Assembly: GCA_003217735.2 (NCBI GenBank)
Contig: CP031585.1
Location: 3,521,501 to 3,585,500, forward strand
From: Marinibacterium anthonyi
GTDB taxonomy: Bacteria > Pseudomonadota > Alphaproteobacteria > Rhodobacterales > Rhodobacteraceae
Direction: 5' to 3'
DNA: 64,000 bases
A program made the translations under genes and the position numbers. A model generated the notes under the pieces. It saw only the letters and a list, made by a program, of their open reading frames with translations. It made no database searches and was not told the DNA's origin. Below, in pieces: positions 9,223 through 18,486 of the stretch; position 1 is the first letter of the stretch, and each line of letters begins with the position of its first letter.

Positions 9223-10010
9223 CGCTCGTCCTTCCGGCGTCGCAGTTCAATCGGCGCGAAAGTCTCGTTCTGCCGCAATTCCAGTTTGCCTTCCTTAACC
9301 AGTTCCAGAGATGCCGCAAAGGTCGCCGCCGTCGCCGACCGGCGCTTTACCGGGTCGTCTTCCCAGCCCGGCGGCAGGTAGGATGTGAGGTCGGTCCATG
9401 TCCCGGCAAAGCCGATCAGGCCGCGCATCCGGTCCAACGCCTGTTCCATCGTAAAGACCGAATCCCGGTCCATGACAAATGGACGAAATTCGTCACGGGT
9501 GCGGATCCGGGCATAGGCCTGCATCAGGTCCAGCAGCGTCGCCGAATAGGTCACCGTCTTGATCCGGGTCACGTCCTCGGGCAAACCGCGCGCGAAAATG
9601 TCCCGGCCCAGCCGGTCGCGCGCCATCAGCCGGGCGGCCACGTCGCGCATCGCTTGCAGCCGTTCCAGCTGAAACGCGAGGTGGGCGGCCAGTTCCTCGC
9701 CCGAGGGGCCTTCTTCTTCCGGGTCGGGGGGCAGCAGCAGGCGCGATTTCAGAAACGCCAGCCAGGCCGCCATCACCAGGTAGTCGGCGGCCAGTTCGAT
9801 CCGCAGCGCCTTGGCCTTTTCGACAAAGGTCAGGTATTGCCGGGCCAGTTCCAGGACCGAGATCTTGCGCAGGTCGACCTTCTGGGTGCGCGACAGTGTC
9901 AGCAGAACGTCCAGCGGGCCTTCGAACCCGTCGACATCAACGATCAGGGCTTCGGCCGCCAGCCGTTCCTCGACGCTTTGCTTGTCGTCCCTGAACAGGT
10001 CCTCAGTCAT
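9219..10010 (-). CDS. scpA: Segregation and condensation protein A
   Basis: ScpA is the kleisin that bridges SMC heads. Starting at the ATG at 10010 (MTEDLFRDDKQS) gives 263 residues; the longer reading begins at a weaker TTG. Family motifs are 'DGFEGPLDVLLTLSRTQKVD', 'ISVLELARQYLTFVEKAK', 'AADYLVMAAWLAFLKSRLLL', and a C-terminal winged helix ending 'LELVKEGKLELRQNETFAPI'. The start overlaps the nagZ stop by a few bases and the stop overlaps scpB, showing a tight three-gene operon. Confidence 0.95.
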   Translation of the reverse strand: MTEDLFRDDKQSVEERLAAEALIVDVDGFEGPLDVLLTLSRTQKVDLRKISVLELARQYLTFVEKAKALRIELAADYLVMAAWLAFLKSRLLLPPDPEEEGPSGEELAAHLAFQLERLQAMRDVAARLMARDRLGRDIFARGLPEDVTRIKTVTYSATLLDLMQAYARIRTRDEFRPFVMDRDSVFTMEQALDRMRGLIGFAGTWTDLTSYLPPGWEDDPVKRRSATAATFAASLELVKEGKLELRQNETFAPIELRRRKDER

Positions 10011-11013
10011 CACCCGGCCCGCGCCCCATGAGGGCGTCAAGCTCCTCTTCGAGGGCGGCTATGTCAAGCGGCTTGGGGGTCTGACGCTTTTCCAGGGATT
10101 TGTCAGCGCGCGCCATCGACGCGTCCGACATGTCTCCGGCGGCGTCGGCCACTTTCATGCGATCGTCCAGCGTCTGGTTGCAATACAGCACCAGATCGCA
10201 GCCCGCTTTCAGCGCCTTTCGGGTGATGTCAGGCGCCGTCCCGGCCAGCGCCTTCATCGAGATATCGTCGGTCATCAGCAGCCCGTCAAAGCCGATGTCA
10301 TCGCGGATCAGCCCGATCACCTGGGACGACACCGTCGCCGGATCCGGCCCGATGCGGTCAAAGACGATATGCGCCGTCATTCCCATGGGCAGATCGTTCA
10401 GCGCGCGGAACGGGGCGAAATCCACGTCCGACAGTTCCTCCAGCGACGACGCCACGCGCGGCAGGTCGTGGTGGCTGTCGGCGATGGCCAGGCCGTGGCC
10501 CGGCATGTGTTTCATGACCGGCAGCACGCCGCCATCCAGGAACCCCTGCGCCGTCGCCCGCCCCAGCGACGCGACCACGTCCGGGTCGCTGCCGTAACAG
10601 CGGTTTTGCAGGAACGGGTGGGTTTCCGGGCGCGCCACGTCCAGCATCGGCGCGCAATCAGTGTCGATGCCATACCCCTTCAGCTCGTCGGCGATCAGGC
10701 GGGCGCGAATGTACATCGCGCGCGCGGCCCCTGCCCCGGCGGCCCTGGCAAAATCCAGCGGCGGCAACCACTTGCGCGCCAGCGGTGGCCAGATGCGTTG
10801 CACCCGCCCGCCTTCCTGGTCGATCAGCACCGGCGCGTCGCGGCCCACGGCCTCGCGCATTTCCGACGTCAGCGCGCGGATCTGGTCGGCCGTGTCGATG
10901 TTGCGGGCGAACAGGATGAACCCAAACGGATCGGCCGACCGGAAGAACGCCTTTTCCTGCGGGCTCAGCCGCAGGCCTTCGGCATCGAGGATGGTGGCAT
11001 TGGGCCGGGTCAT
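10003..11013 (-). CDS. nagZ: Beta-N-acetylhexosaminidase NagZ
   Basis: NagZ removes N-acetylglucosamine from anhydromuropeptides during peptidoglycan recycling in the cytoplasm (glycoside hydrolase family 3). The 336-residue product has the GH3 signatures 'FILFARNIDTADQIRALTSE', 'VLIDQEGGRVQRI', 'KHMPGHGLAIADSHHDLP' (the loop carrying the catalytic His) and 'LMTDDISMKAL' (the nucleophile Asp region). It has no signal peptide. It is first in an operon with scpA and scpB and starts five bases after the SPOR gene stops, so the SPOR gene probably shares the transcript. Confidence 0.94.
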   Translation of the reverse strand: MTRPNATILDAEGLRLSPQEKAFFRSADPFGFILFARNIDTADQIRALTSEMREAVGRDAPVLIDQEGGRVQRIWPPLARKWLPPLDFARAAGAGAARAMYIRARLIADELKGYGIDTDCAPMLDVARPETHPFLQNRCYGSDPDVVASLGRATAQGFLDGGVLPVMKHMPGHGLAIADSHHDLPRVASSLEELSDVDFAPFRALNDLPMGMTAHIVFDRIGPDPATVSSQVIGLIRDDIGFDGLLMTDDISMKALAGTAPDITRKALKAGCDLVLYCNQTLDDRMKVADAAGDMSDASMARADKSLEKRQTPKPLDIAALEEELDALMGRGPGDD

Positions 11014-11017
11014 GCGC

Positions 11018-12055
11018 TTACCGTGTCACGACGGGGATGCAATCGGCGCCCTCGGCGACCAGCGCCGAACAGAACCGGCGGGCATCGGACAGGTCCTCGA
11101 ACCCCATGGCGCGCAGCCGGTAGAAGGTGCGTCCCCCACTTGAGGCCTGCTGGACGACGCGGGACTTGCCTTCGAGATAATCGCCAAAGCGCGCGATCAG
11201 CTTTTGCCATTCGTCGCGCGCGATCTCGGGGCTGTCGAAGGCGCCAAGCTGGGCCAGCCTGGTGCCCGGGGCCAGCTTGTCGGGATCGACCTCGGCCACC
11301 TGGGCGGTGGCCGCTTCGATGGCGCGCTGGACATCCGGGGCGATGGTCGGACGTTTCAGCGACGCCGGACGCGGCAGCGGGCGCGGCGACCGGCGCACGC
11401 CGGGACCGTTGATCACGGCGGCGGGGGTGTCGTCGACCTGGCTTTCGATGGACGGTGCGTCGGTTTCTTCGGTCGGATCGTCCTCGACCTCTTCGCCCCA
11501 ATCCACATCCGGCTGGATCGCGGCCGTCTGCTCGCCAAGCTCGTCCAACGGTTTGACATCTTTTGTCAGCTCTTCAACCAGGGCCGCGATGTCTTCTTCG
11601 CTGGTCAGCTTGACGGGGCCATCTTCGACCACCTCGTCAGCTTCGGTTTCAACGCCCTCGGCAGATGCTTTCTGGATCTCGGCCTCTTGCCGTTTTTCCA
11701 GCACGCTGACGGGCATGTCTTCGTCCCTGAGCGCGACGGGTTTCGGCGCCAGGATCAGCTTGTCGGGTGCATCTTCGGCGGTGCCGCTGGCGGCGACCGC
11801 GTTGACGGCCAGCCCCATGTGGTCGGCGGTCTGCCCGCCGGGATCTTCGGGTTGTATGCGCATCGGGCCTTCGATCGCGCGCACCACCGGCACGCCACTG
11901 ACGTCACGCACCATGAGCTTGTAGCCCCAGACGCCGACGCCCGCCATGAAGGTCAGCGACAGGATGGCGCTGGCCACCGTCACTGCATTGCCAAATCCAC
12001 GGGAAGACCGTTCTTCCCCTACGCCCGCCTGCGGCGCGTAGTCCATGTCTGCCAT
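11018..12055 (-). CDS. SPOR domain-containing membrane protein
   Basis: This 345-residue protein has a short cytoplasmic N-terminus and one membrane helix at about residues 24-48 (AVTVASAILSLTFMAGVGVW). A long acidic, Pro-rich periplasmic linker follows, with a C-terminal SPOR domain at about 258-345 ('LAQLGAFDSPEIARDEWQKL', 'YRLRAMGFEDLSDARRFCSA'). SPOR domains bind denuded glycan at division sites, so a septal role is likely. It sits between argS and nagZ, an arrangement common in this order. An alternative start two residues downstream would not change the reading. Confidence 0.88.
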   Translation of the reverse strand: MADMDYAPQAGVGEERSSRGFGNAVTVASAILSLTFMAGVGVWGYKLMVRDVSGVPVVRAIEGPMRIQPEDPGGQTADHMGLAVNAVAASGTAEDAPDKLILAPKPVALRDEDMPVSVLEKRQEAEIQKASAEGVETEADEVVEDGPVKLTSEEDIAALVEELTKDVKPLDELGEQTAAIQPDVDWGEEVEDDPTEETDAPSIESQVDDTPAAVINGPGVRRSPRPLPRPASLKRPTIAPDVQRAIEAATAQVAEVDPDKLAPGTRLAQLGAFDSPEIARDEWQKLIARFGDYLEGKSRVVQQASSGGRTFYRLRAMGFEDLSDARRFCSALVAEGADCIPVVTR

Positions 12056-12180
12056 GTCCGCCTCGCTGCCCGGTCCGCAGGGCGGGCCCGCGGTCGGTTT
12101 CCTGTACTCTGCCTCGGACCGGCGCAGATTGTTTTATTATGTCGGATCAACCGGCCCAAATTGCTGTGCGCAGGGCCGGA

Positions 12181-13926
12181 TCACCGCATTTCTTCCGCCG
12201 GTGTCACGCCAAGAATACCAAGTCCCGACGAAATAACAACGGCAACCGCCCTTGCAAGCGCCAGTTTGGACTGGCTTGTGGCCGGATCGTCCTCCTGCAG
12301 AAAGCGCAGCCCGGTCTCTTCGTTGCCCCGGTTCCAGAGCGCGTGGAAGTCGCCCGCCAGTTCGTACAGGTAAAAGGCGATCCGGTGCGGTTCGTTGGTC
12401 CGCGCGGCGATCTCGACAAGGCGCGGCCATTCGGCCAGCTTCCGGGCCAGGCCCAGTTCGGCGTCGTGGTCCAGCTTGGCCAGATCGGCGGTCTTCAGCG
12501 TGTCGATGTCACAGGCGATGCCGGCCTCGGTCGCGCGGCGCATGACCGAATTCACCCGCGCATGGGCGTATTGCACGTAGAACACCGGGTTCTCGCGGCT
12601 TTGTTCCAGCACCTTGTCGAAATCGAAGTCCAGCGGCGCGTCGTTCTTGCGCGTCAGCATGACGAACCGGGTCACGTCCGGGCCCACCTGGTCGACCACG
12701 TCGCGCAGGGTGACAAAATTGCCCGCCCGCTTGGACATCTTGAAGGGTTCGCCGTTTTTGAACAGTCTGACAAGTTGTGTCAGTTTGATATCCAGCGGCA
12801 CCTTGCCTTCGGACAGCGCCGACACCGCCGCCTTCATCCGCTTGACGTAACCGCCGTGATCGGCGCCGAAGACGTCGATCAGCATGTCGAAGCCGCGGGT
12901 GATCTTGTCGTAGTGATAGGCGATGTCGGGAGCGAAATAGGTCCAGGCACCGTCCGACTTCTTGACCGGCCGGTCCACGTCGTCGCCATGATCGGTCGAC
13001 TTGAACAGCGTCTGCTCGCGCGGCTCCCAATCCTCGGGCGTCTTGCCCTTCGGTGGTTCCAGCACGCCGACATAGATCAGGCCCTTCTCGTCCAGCTCCT
13101 TCAGCGCCGCTTCGATCCGGCCGGTGCCATACAGCGACTTTTCCGAATAGAAAACGTCCATCTCGACCCCAAGCGCCTTCAGGTCGCCCCGGATCAGGTC
13201 CATCATCTTCTCGGTGGCGAATTCGCGGATGTCTTCCAGCCAGACCTCTTCGCCCTGCCCGACATAGGCATCGCCCACCTTGTCCTTCAGCGCCTGACCG
13301 ACTTCGATCAGGTATTCGCCGGGATAGGTGCCGGACGGGAATTCGACGTCCTGCCCATGGGCTTCAAGGTAGCGCAGGTAGACCGACCGCGCGAGCACAT
13401 CGACCTGCGCGCCGCCGTCGTTGATGTAATATTCGCGCGTGACGTCATAGCCCGCGTAATCCAGCAGGCTGGCCAGCGCATCGCCGAAGACCGCGCCGCG
13501 CGTGTGGCCCACGTGCAGTGGCCCCGTCGGGTTGGCCGAGACATATTCGACGTTGACCTTCAGCCCCTGCCCCATGCCGGACCGGCCGAACCCGTCGTCC
13601 TCGGCCAGCACCGCGCCGAAGACGCTTTGCCAGACCGCCGGCGCCAGTCGCAGGTTCAGGAACCCGGGCCCCGCCACGTCGGCCGAGATGATCCGATCGT
13701 CCGAGATCAGGCGCGAACTGAGCTTTTCGGCGATGTCACGGGGTTTCAGGCCGGCGGGCTTGGCCAGCACCATGGCGGCATTGGTCGCCATGTCCCCATG
13801 CAGCGCGTCACGCGGCGGTTCGACCGTCACGTTGGCAAGGTTCAGGCCGCCGGGCAGGTCGCCCGCGTCGACCATGGCGCCGAGCGCGTCGAGCACAACG
13901 CCCCGAATGTCGGCAAAAAGGTTCAT
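12181..13926 (-). CDS. argS: Arginine-tRNA ligase
   Basis: ArgRS charges tRNA-Arg. The product has 581 residues from the ATG at 13926 (MNLFADIRG); an in-frame GTG two codons earlier is less likely because an AGGA lies at good spacing to the ATG. Class I signatures are '[20 protein letters not shown]' (HIGH-type motif) and '[20 protein letters not shown]' (KMSKR-type motif). The N-terminal additional domain has '[16 protein letters not shown]' and the C-terminal DALR domain has '[17 protein letters not shown]'. It is followed by the SPOR gene on the same strand. Confidence 0.97.
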   Translation of the reverse strand: MNLFADIRGVVLDALGAMVDAGDLPGGLNLANVTVEPPRDALHGDMATNAAMVLAKPAGLKPRDIAEKLSSRLISDDRIISADVAGPGFLNLRLAPAVWQSVFGAVLAEDDGFGRSGMGQGLKVNVEYVSANPTGPLHVGHTRGAVFGDALASLLDYAGYDVTREYYINDGGAQVDVLARSVYLRYLEAHGQDVEFPSGTYPGEYLIEVGQALKDKVGDAYVGQGEEVWLEDIREFATEKMMDLIRGDLKALGVEMDVFYSEKSLYGTGRIEAALKELDEKGLIYVGVLEPPKGKTPEDWEPREQTLFKSTDHGDDVDRPVKKSDGAWTYFAPDIAYHYDKITRGFDMLIDVFGADHGGYVKRMKAAVSALSEGKVPLDIKLTQLVRLFKNGEPFKMSKRAGNFVTLRDVVDQVGPDVTRFVMLTRKNDAPLDFDFDKVLEQSRENPVFYVQYAHARVNSVMRRATEAGIACDIDTLKTADLAKLDHDAELGLARKLAEWPRLVEIAARTNEPHRIAFYLYELAGDFHALWNRGNEETGLRFLQEDDPATSQSKLALARAVAVVISSGLGILGVTPAEEMR

Positions 13927-13979
13927 CTTCACATCCTATCGAAAGCCCGGGGCGCGGTTTAACACGGCCCCGCGCGGCG

Positions 13980-15119
13980 TCAATCGCCGGGTCCCAGAAG
14001 CCGCGCATGTTCCTGCAGCGCGAAGCGGTCGGTCATCCCGGCGATATAATCGCTGACCAGCCGGGCCAGCGCGGTATCGTCGGGCTTTACCGCCTTTTGC
14101 CAGCGGGTCGGCATCAGGTCGGGCTGCGCCATGAACAGCGGAAACAGGTCATTGACCACACAGGTCACTTCCTGGCGCTTCTTCATCACGGCGGGCGCCC
14201 GGTACATATGCCCGAACAGGAACGTCCGGATCTGCTTCAGATCCGCCCACAGGCTGTCGGAAAACGCGATGACCGGGGCGCCCAGGTGGCGGATGTCGGC
14301 GGCGCTTTGCGCCCCCGACGCCGCAAGCCTGGCCCGCGACACGTCGATCACGTCACCCACCATCACGCCAAAGACCCGGCGCAGCGCCTCGTGCCGGCGC
14401 CGGCCATATTCCAGCCCCGGATACAGCGCGTCGACTTCGGCGTAGGCCGCGCCGACGATGGGAAGCTCGGCCACCTCGTCATCGGTGAACAGCCCGGCGC
14501 GCAGACCGTCCAGCAGGTCGTGGTTGTTATAGGCGATATCATCGGACAGCGCCGCCACCTGCGCTTCGGCGCTGGCGTGGGTGTGCAGTTCCAGGTCGTG
14601 GATCTCGTTGTATTCCGACAATTCCCACGGCAGGTCGCCGACCACGGGACCATTGTGCTTGGCGATGCCTTCCAGCGTTTCCCATGTCAGGTTGCAGCCG
14701 TCGAAGCGCGCGTAATGCTGTTCCAGCTTGGTGACGATGCGGATCGCCTGGGCGTTGTGATCGAACCCGCCATAGGGCGCCATCAGCGCGTGCAGCGCGT
14801 CTTCGCCGGTGTGGCCAAAGGGCGTGTGGCCCAGGTCATGGGCCAGCGCCACGGCTTCGGTCAGCTCGCCGTTCAGGCCAAGCGCGCCGGCGATGGTGCG
14901 GGCCACCTGCGCGACCTCGATCGAATGGGTCAGCCGGGTGCGGTAATTGTCGCCTTCGTGTTCGACGAAGACCTGGGTCTTGTGTTTCAGACGCCGAAAG
15001 GCGCCGGAATGGATGATCCGGTCCCTGTCCCGCTGAAAGCAGGAGCGGAAGGAACTGTCCTCTTCCGGGACCAGCCGTCCCCTGCTGGTCTTCGGATCCG
15101 AGGCATAAGCCGCGCGCAT
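13980..15119 (-). CDS. dgt: Deoxyguanosinetriphosphate triphosphohydrolase-like protein
   Basis: This HD-domain nucleotide phosphohydrolase splits dNTPs to deoxynucleosides and triphosphate. The product has 379 residues. Metal-binding motifs are 'RTRLTHSIEVAQVARTI' (first His), 'AVALAHDLGHTPFGHTGE' (HD pair) and 'ALSDDIAYNNHD' (last Asp). The N-terminal 'SFRSCFQRDRDRIIHSGAFR' followed by RLKHKTQVF is typical of the bacterial family. It is divergent from the Fe-S carrier gene, starting 80 bases away. Confidence 0.93.
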   Translation of the reverse strand: MRAAYASDPKTSRGRLVPEEDSSFRSCFQRDRDRIIHSGAFRRLKHKTQVFVEHEGDNYRTRLTHSIEVAQVARTIAGALGLNGELTEAVALAHDLGHTPFGHTGEDALHALMAPYGGFDHNAQAIRIVTKLEQHYARFDGCNLTWETLEGIAKHNGPVVGDLPWELSEYNEIHDLELHTHASAEAQVAALSDDIAYNNHDLLDGLRAGLFTDDEVAELPIVGAAYAEVDALYPGLEYGRRRHEALRRVFGVMVGDVIDVSRARLAASGAQSAADIRHLGAPVIAFSDSLWADLKQIRTFLFGHMYRAPAVMKKRQEVTCVVNDLFPLFMAQPDLMPTRWQKAVKPDDTALARLVSDYIAGMTDRFALQEHARLLGPGD

Positions 15120-15199
15120 GTGAGTTCTCGTTCTTGTCGCCCGTCGTCGCGACTTCTATATTACGGGAACACCTTGAAGAAAACCGCGAGGGTTCACGC

Positions 15200-15523
15200 A
15201 TGCAACTGCCCCCCAAAGTGACGGAACGCGCCTTTGCCCGCCTGGCCGAAATCGGCGCGGCGACCCAGGGCCAGGCCCTGCGGGTGGCCGTCGAAGGCGG
15301 CGGCTGCTCGGGCTTCCAATACGAGATCGCGCTGGACACCCCAGGCGCCGAGGATCTGGTGCTGGAAGGCCAGGGCCAGAAAGTGGTGGTGGACGCCGTG
15401 TCGCTGCCCTTCCTGGAAAACGCCGTCATCGATTTCACCGAAGAACTGATCGGCGCGCGTTTCGTGATCGAAAACCCCAACGCCACATCGTCCTGCGGCT
15501 GCGGCACGTCGTTTTCGATCTGA
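15200..15523 (+). CDS. erpA: A-type iron-sulfur carrier (ErpA/IscA family)
   Basis: A-type carriers deliver Fe-S clusters to apoproteins. The ATG at 15200 (MQLPPKVTERAFARL) gives 107 residues, the family length; an upstream in-frame start at 15134 would add 22 atypical residues. The three conserved cluster-binding cysteines are present: C36 in 'GGGCSGFQY' and C99 and C101 in 'SSCGCGTSFSI'. Which paralogue it is (ErpA, IscA or SufA) cannot be settled without genome context. It stands alone, next to dgt. Confidence 0.9.
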   Translation: MQLPPKVTERAFARLAEIGAATQGQALRVAVEGGGCSGFQYEIALDTPGAEDLVLEGQGQKVVVDAVSLPFLENAVIDFTEELIGARFVIENPNATSSCGCGTSFSI

Positions 15524-15640
15524 CGCGCCGACCCCACGGAAAGGCCGCTTGACCTGTATCAACGCGGCCGTACCGTCGGGGGATTATCCTTGATCCGACG
15601 TCGCGAAGCGGTTCGCGGCCCGAGGTCAAGGAGCATTCCC

Positions 15641-16048
15641 ATGTACAAGAACATCCTCGTTCCCGTGATCTTCGATCAGGATCACGACACCACCGGCGCC
15701 TATGCGGTGGCACGCAAGCTGGCCGACGACGGCGCGGCGCTGACGCTGCTGCACGTGATGGAACCGCTTCCGGCCTACGTCGAAACCCAGATCCCCGAAC
15801 AATACCTCACCGAATCCCGCAAGGAGATCCAGACCCTGCTGGACGAGGCCGTGGCCACCGTTCCCGGCGCGCAAAGCGCGCTGGTGCATGGTCATGCGGG
15901 GCGGTCCATCGTGACCTATGCCAAGGACCACGGGATCGATTGCGTGATCATGGCCTCGCACAAGCACGGGATAGGCGATTACTTTGTCGGCTCGACCGCC
16001 GACTGGGTGGTGCGCCACGTCAATTGCTGCGTGCACGTGATCCGCTGA
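15641..16048 (+). CDS. Universal stress protein (UspA family)
   Basis: This single UspA domain has 135 residues. The ATG at 15641 follows an AAGGAG box. It starts 'MYKNILVPVIFD' and ends with the ATP-binding signature in the form 'VIMASHKHGIGDYFVGSTAD' followed by WVVRHVNCCVHVI. The 'GHAGRSIVTYAKDHGIDCVI' strand-helix is also typical. Such proteins are induced by starvation and stress; targets are unknown. A short GC-rich terminator hairpin lies right after the stop. Confidence 0.92.
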   Translation: MYKNILVPVIFDQDHDTTGAYAVARKLADDGAALTLLHVMEPLPAYVETQIPEQYLTESRKEIQTLLDEAVATVPGAQSALVHGHAGRSIVTYAKDHGIDCVIMASHKHGIGDYFVGSTADWVVRHVNCCVHVIR

Positions 16049-16055
16049 CGGAACG

Positions 16056-16076
16056 GGGGCGCCGATAAGGCGCCCC
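16056..16076. terminator. GC-rich hairpin between converging genes
   Basis: An 8-bp perfect stem, GGGGCGCC (16056-16063) and GGCGCCCC (16069-16076) with a five-base loop, lies between the convergent universal stress protein gene and the EamA gene. There is no long T run on the plus strand, so it may act as a bidirectional or weak terminator. Confidence 0.55.
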
Positions 16077-16108
16077 TGTCCAACCGGTCCATGTCCAGCC
16101 CGACAGGT

Positions 16109-17005
16109 TCAGGCCACCGCCTGCTGGCGCGCGATCTCGGCCTCGACCACCAGGAACAGGCCGGATCCCACGACGATCATCACGCCCAGGAAGATCCCCG
16201 GCGCCGGAACCTCGCCGAAGACCAGCGTGCCAAGCGCCACCATCCAGACGAATTGCAGGTTCATCAGCGGCGTCACCACGTAGGCCGCCATCATCCGCAG
16301 CGCCACCACCAGAACCCAGCGCGCCAGGAACAGCACCCCGGCATAGCCCGCCACCCAGCCCAGGTCGGCCAGCGGCATCGCCACCCAGACGAACGGCAGC
16401 GCCAGCCCCATCGCCCCCGCCAGGGCGGCATTGGGATAAAACACCTGCGCCAGCGCATTGCGTTCGAACCGCCCGATATACCGCGCCATCACCATCGACA
16501 GCGTCCCCGCCAGCGACGCCAGCAGCGCCCAGCCATGGCCCGGCGTCACCGCAACCAGCCCGTCAGGGAACAGGCACAGCACACCCGCGAACCCCACCGC
16601 CAGCGCCGCCCAGGACACCGGACGCACATGTTCGCCCAGGATCGGCCCCGACATCAGCCCCGCCAGCAGCGGCATCAGCCCGATGAACAGGAAGACCTCG
16701 GCAAAGGGCAGCAGGCGGAAGGCGTTGAAGAACGCCAGCGCGGCAACCACCGTCGCCCCCGACCGCACCGCCATCGCCCAGGGCCGCGTCGTGCGCAGCC
16801 CCTGCCGCTGGCTGGGATGCCGGTCCGCCAGCAGCGAAAAGCCCATCACCATCAGCCCGCTCAGCGCATACATCTGCGGCGCGGCATAGCCCCCGGCAAT
16901 CACCTTGGTGATCGCGTCCGCCGACGAAATCAGCCCGGTATAGGCCACCACCAACCCCGCCCCGGCCCACGCGACCCTTGCGCCGACCCCTTCCACCAGG
17001 CTCAC
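16109..17005 (-). CDS. EamA/DMT-family transporter
   Basis: This integral membrane protein has 298 residues with about ten hydrophobic helices and two EamA repeats, for example 'GLVVAYTGLISSADAITKVI' and 'PVSWAALAVGFAGVLCLFPD'. The family exports metabolites, amino acids or peptides. The start is a GTG at 17005 that overlaps the upstream gene's TGA (GTGA), showing translational coupling. A longer in-frame reading to 17965 is antisense-like shadow of the upstream gene. Its position after a repeat-peptide gene and an uncharacterised enzyme-like gene suggests it exports their product; that is inference. Confidence 0.85.
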   Translation of the reverse strand: MSLVEGVGARVAWAGAGLVVAYTGLISSADAITKVIAGGYAAPQMYALSGLMVMGFSLLADRHPSQRQGLRTTRPWAMAVRSGATVVAALAFFNAFRLLPFAEVFLFIGLMPLLAGLMSGPILGEHVRPVSWAALAVGFAGVLCLFPDGLVAVTPGHGWALLASLAGTLSMVMARYIGRFERNALAQVFYPNAALAGAMGLALPFVWVAMPLADLGWVAGYAGVLFLARWVLVVALRMMAAYVVTPLMNLQFVWMVALGTLVFGEVPAPGIFLGVMIVVGSGLFLVVEAEIARQQAVA

Positions 17006-18078
17006 GACGCGATCCCGCGCAGCCCGGTCCGCGCAAACCCCGCGAAGAAGGCGTTGAACTTGTCGGTGCTCTGCTCGGCCGCTTCCAGCACGTCGCGCCC
17101 GTCGTCTTCCAGCGTATTGGCCACCAGGTCGCGCATGATCTCCCAGTCGCCGCTGCGCCGGTCCTCCATCCGGAACAGGCAATCCGACAGCTGCCGCAAC
17201 GGCGCACGCATCGGCCGCCGCGCCCGCAACGCCATCGCGCCCCCGGGCAGCGTGCGGTCGAAAGACGCCCGCCCCGCCACCGCAAGCGCCCAGTTCGACA
17301 CGAAATATTCGTGGTAATCGTCCTGCGGATCCGCCTCCATCCCGGTCAGGATCCGAAACGCCCCCGTCGCCCCGGCGATCCAGTCCTCCCAGATCGGCGA
17401 AGGCACCCGCCCCGCATAGCGCAGCGCGACGCAGATCTCGGCCAGAAGGTCGGCGTTCTGCTCCAGGTAGGCCAAAATCCCGGCGTATTCCAGCGATGTC
17501 ACCGCCGCCTCGGACAGGCCCGGATCCTGTCTTCCATAGGCGCTCAGGTAAAAGACGATGTGCGTCAGCTCGTAAGCCGCTTTCTTGTTGGGCAAAAGGA
17601 ACGTCTCGGACCGGTCGATGAACCGGTGCAGCCGCTCCGTCAGCCCGCCATCCTCGGGCAACGGATCCACACCGCGCCGCCACATCAGCCGCCGCGCCTC
17701 GGCGCGTTGCAGGTCCGACATCTCGGCCCGGGCCAACCCTTCGCGCGCGGCCCAATCGACCAGCGCGGCCCCCTTGTCGCCCTCGATCCCCAGGTCTTCC
17801 AGGTCCAGGCAGATCGACAGCAGGAACCGGTAATATTGCGGGAAGAATTCCAGCCGCTGCGCGACCCGGTCGTAAAAGCCGGCGTGCGCCTCCAGCGCCC
17901 CGGCCGGCACGGACCGGCCCGTGCATTCCAGGATGTTCAGCAGCTCGGCGTTTTCCTTCAGCCAAAAGACGTCGTCCCCGAACCGACGATGGCTTGCGAA
18001 TGTGTCCAGCAAGGCGCCCAGGCGGGCGCCTTCCGCTTGCCGCCGGGACGGGACGTTCAGACGAATGATGTTCGACAT
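17002..18078 (-). CDS. Uncharacterised helical protein (DUF6902-like, tentative)
   Basis: The product has 358 residues from the ATG at 18078 (MSNIIRLNVPSRRQ), which has GGAG eight bases upstream. It is predicted almost wholly alpha-helical and soluble. Conserved-looking polar positions inside hydrophobic helices include 'AYELTHIVFYLSAYG' (H at 173), 'NADLLAEICVALRY' (E at 214) and 'DDYHEYFVSNWAL' (H256, E257), which could be metal ligands or catalytic residues. I recall similar Rhodobacterales proteins labelled DUF6902 but cannot confirm it. Its place between a repeat-peptide gene and a transporter suggests a role in processing that peptide. No function is known to me. Confidence 0.75.
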   Translation of the reverse strand: MSNIIRLNVPSRRQAEGARLGALLDTFASHRRFGDDVFWLKENAELLNILECTGRSVPAGALEAHAGFYDRVAQRLEFFPQYYRFLLSICLDLEDLGIEGDKGAALVDWAAREGLARAEMSDLQRAEARRLMWRRGVDPLPEDGGLTERLHRFIDRSETFLLPNKKAAYELTHIVFYLSAYGRQDPGLSEAAVTSLEYAGILAYLEQNADLLAEICVALRYAGRVPSPIWEDWIAGATGAFRILTGMEADPQDDYHEYFVSNWALAVAGRASFDRTLPGGAMALRARRPMRAPLRQLSDCLFRMEDRRSGDWEIMRDLVANTLEDDGRDVLEAAEQSTDKFNAFFAGFARTGLRGIAS

Positions 18079-18147
18079 GTCAGGATCTCCTTTTCCCGAA
18101 TGGCGTTGCAAGAACGCCCCGTGGCCCGGATCAACGTGTTCCCCGGC

Positions 18148-18486
18148 TCAGCTGCCGGAGGAGAACATGTGCGTGGCGTCGCCCTGCGCGGCCTGCGCGC
18201 TCAGCGCCGGGGCCGAGCCCGACGAAAACATCTGCGTGCCCTCGCCGGCCGCGCTGTCCGCCGATGCGGTGGGCGCGGAACCCGAGGAGAACATCTGCAC
18301 CAGGTCGCCGCTCATGACCTCGCCCCGCTGCGGCGCAGAACCCGAAGAGAACATTTCGGTCCCTTCCCCGGTCACCGCACCGGCGGACATCACAGGGGCG
18401 GATCCGGACGAGAACAGATGCGTATCAGCGCCATCCATGACGTCACCCGACATCACCGGTTGCGACCCGGACGAGAACATCTCGAC
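18148..18486 (-). repeat. Six 60-63-bp coding repeats encoding MFSSGS units
   Basis: Six imperfect direct repeats encode the FSSGS units of the protein above. Five of the intervals correspond to 21, 21, 20, 21 and 21 codons. Synonymous changes inside the FSSGS codons argue against very recent slippage. Confidence 0.8.

Noticed and set aside
12139-13962. 607-residue plus-strand ORF opposite argS
   Set aside because: Antisense shadow; ArgRS motifs are on the minus strand.
16109-17965. 618-residue minus ORF that would fuse extra sequence to the EamA transporter
   Set aside because: The N-terminal half is out-of-frame over the helical-protein gene and has no protein-like pattern; the GTG at 17005 overlapping the stop is the real start.
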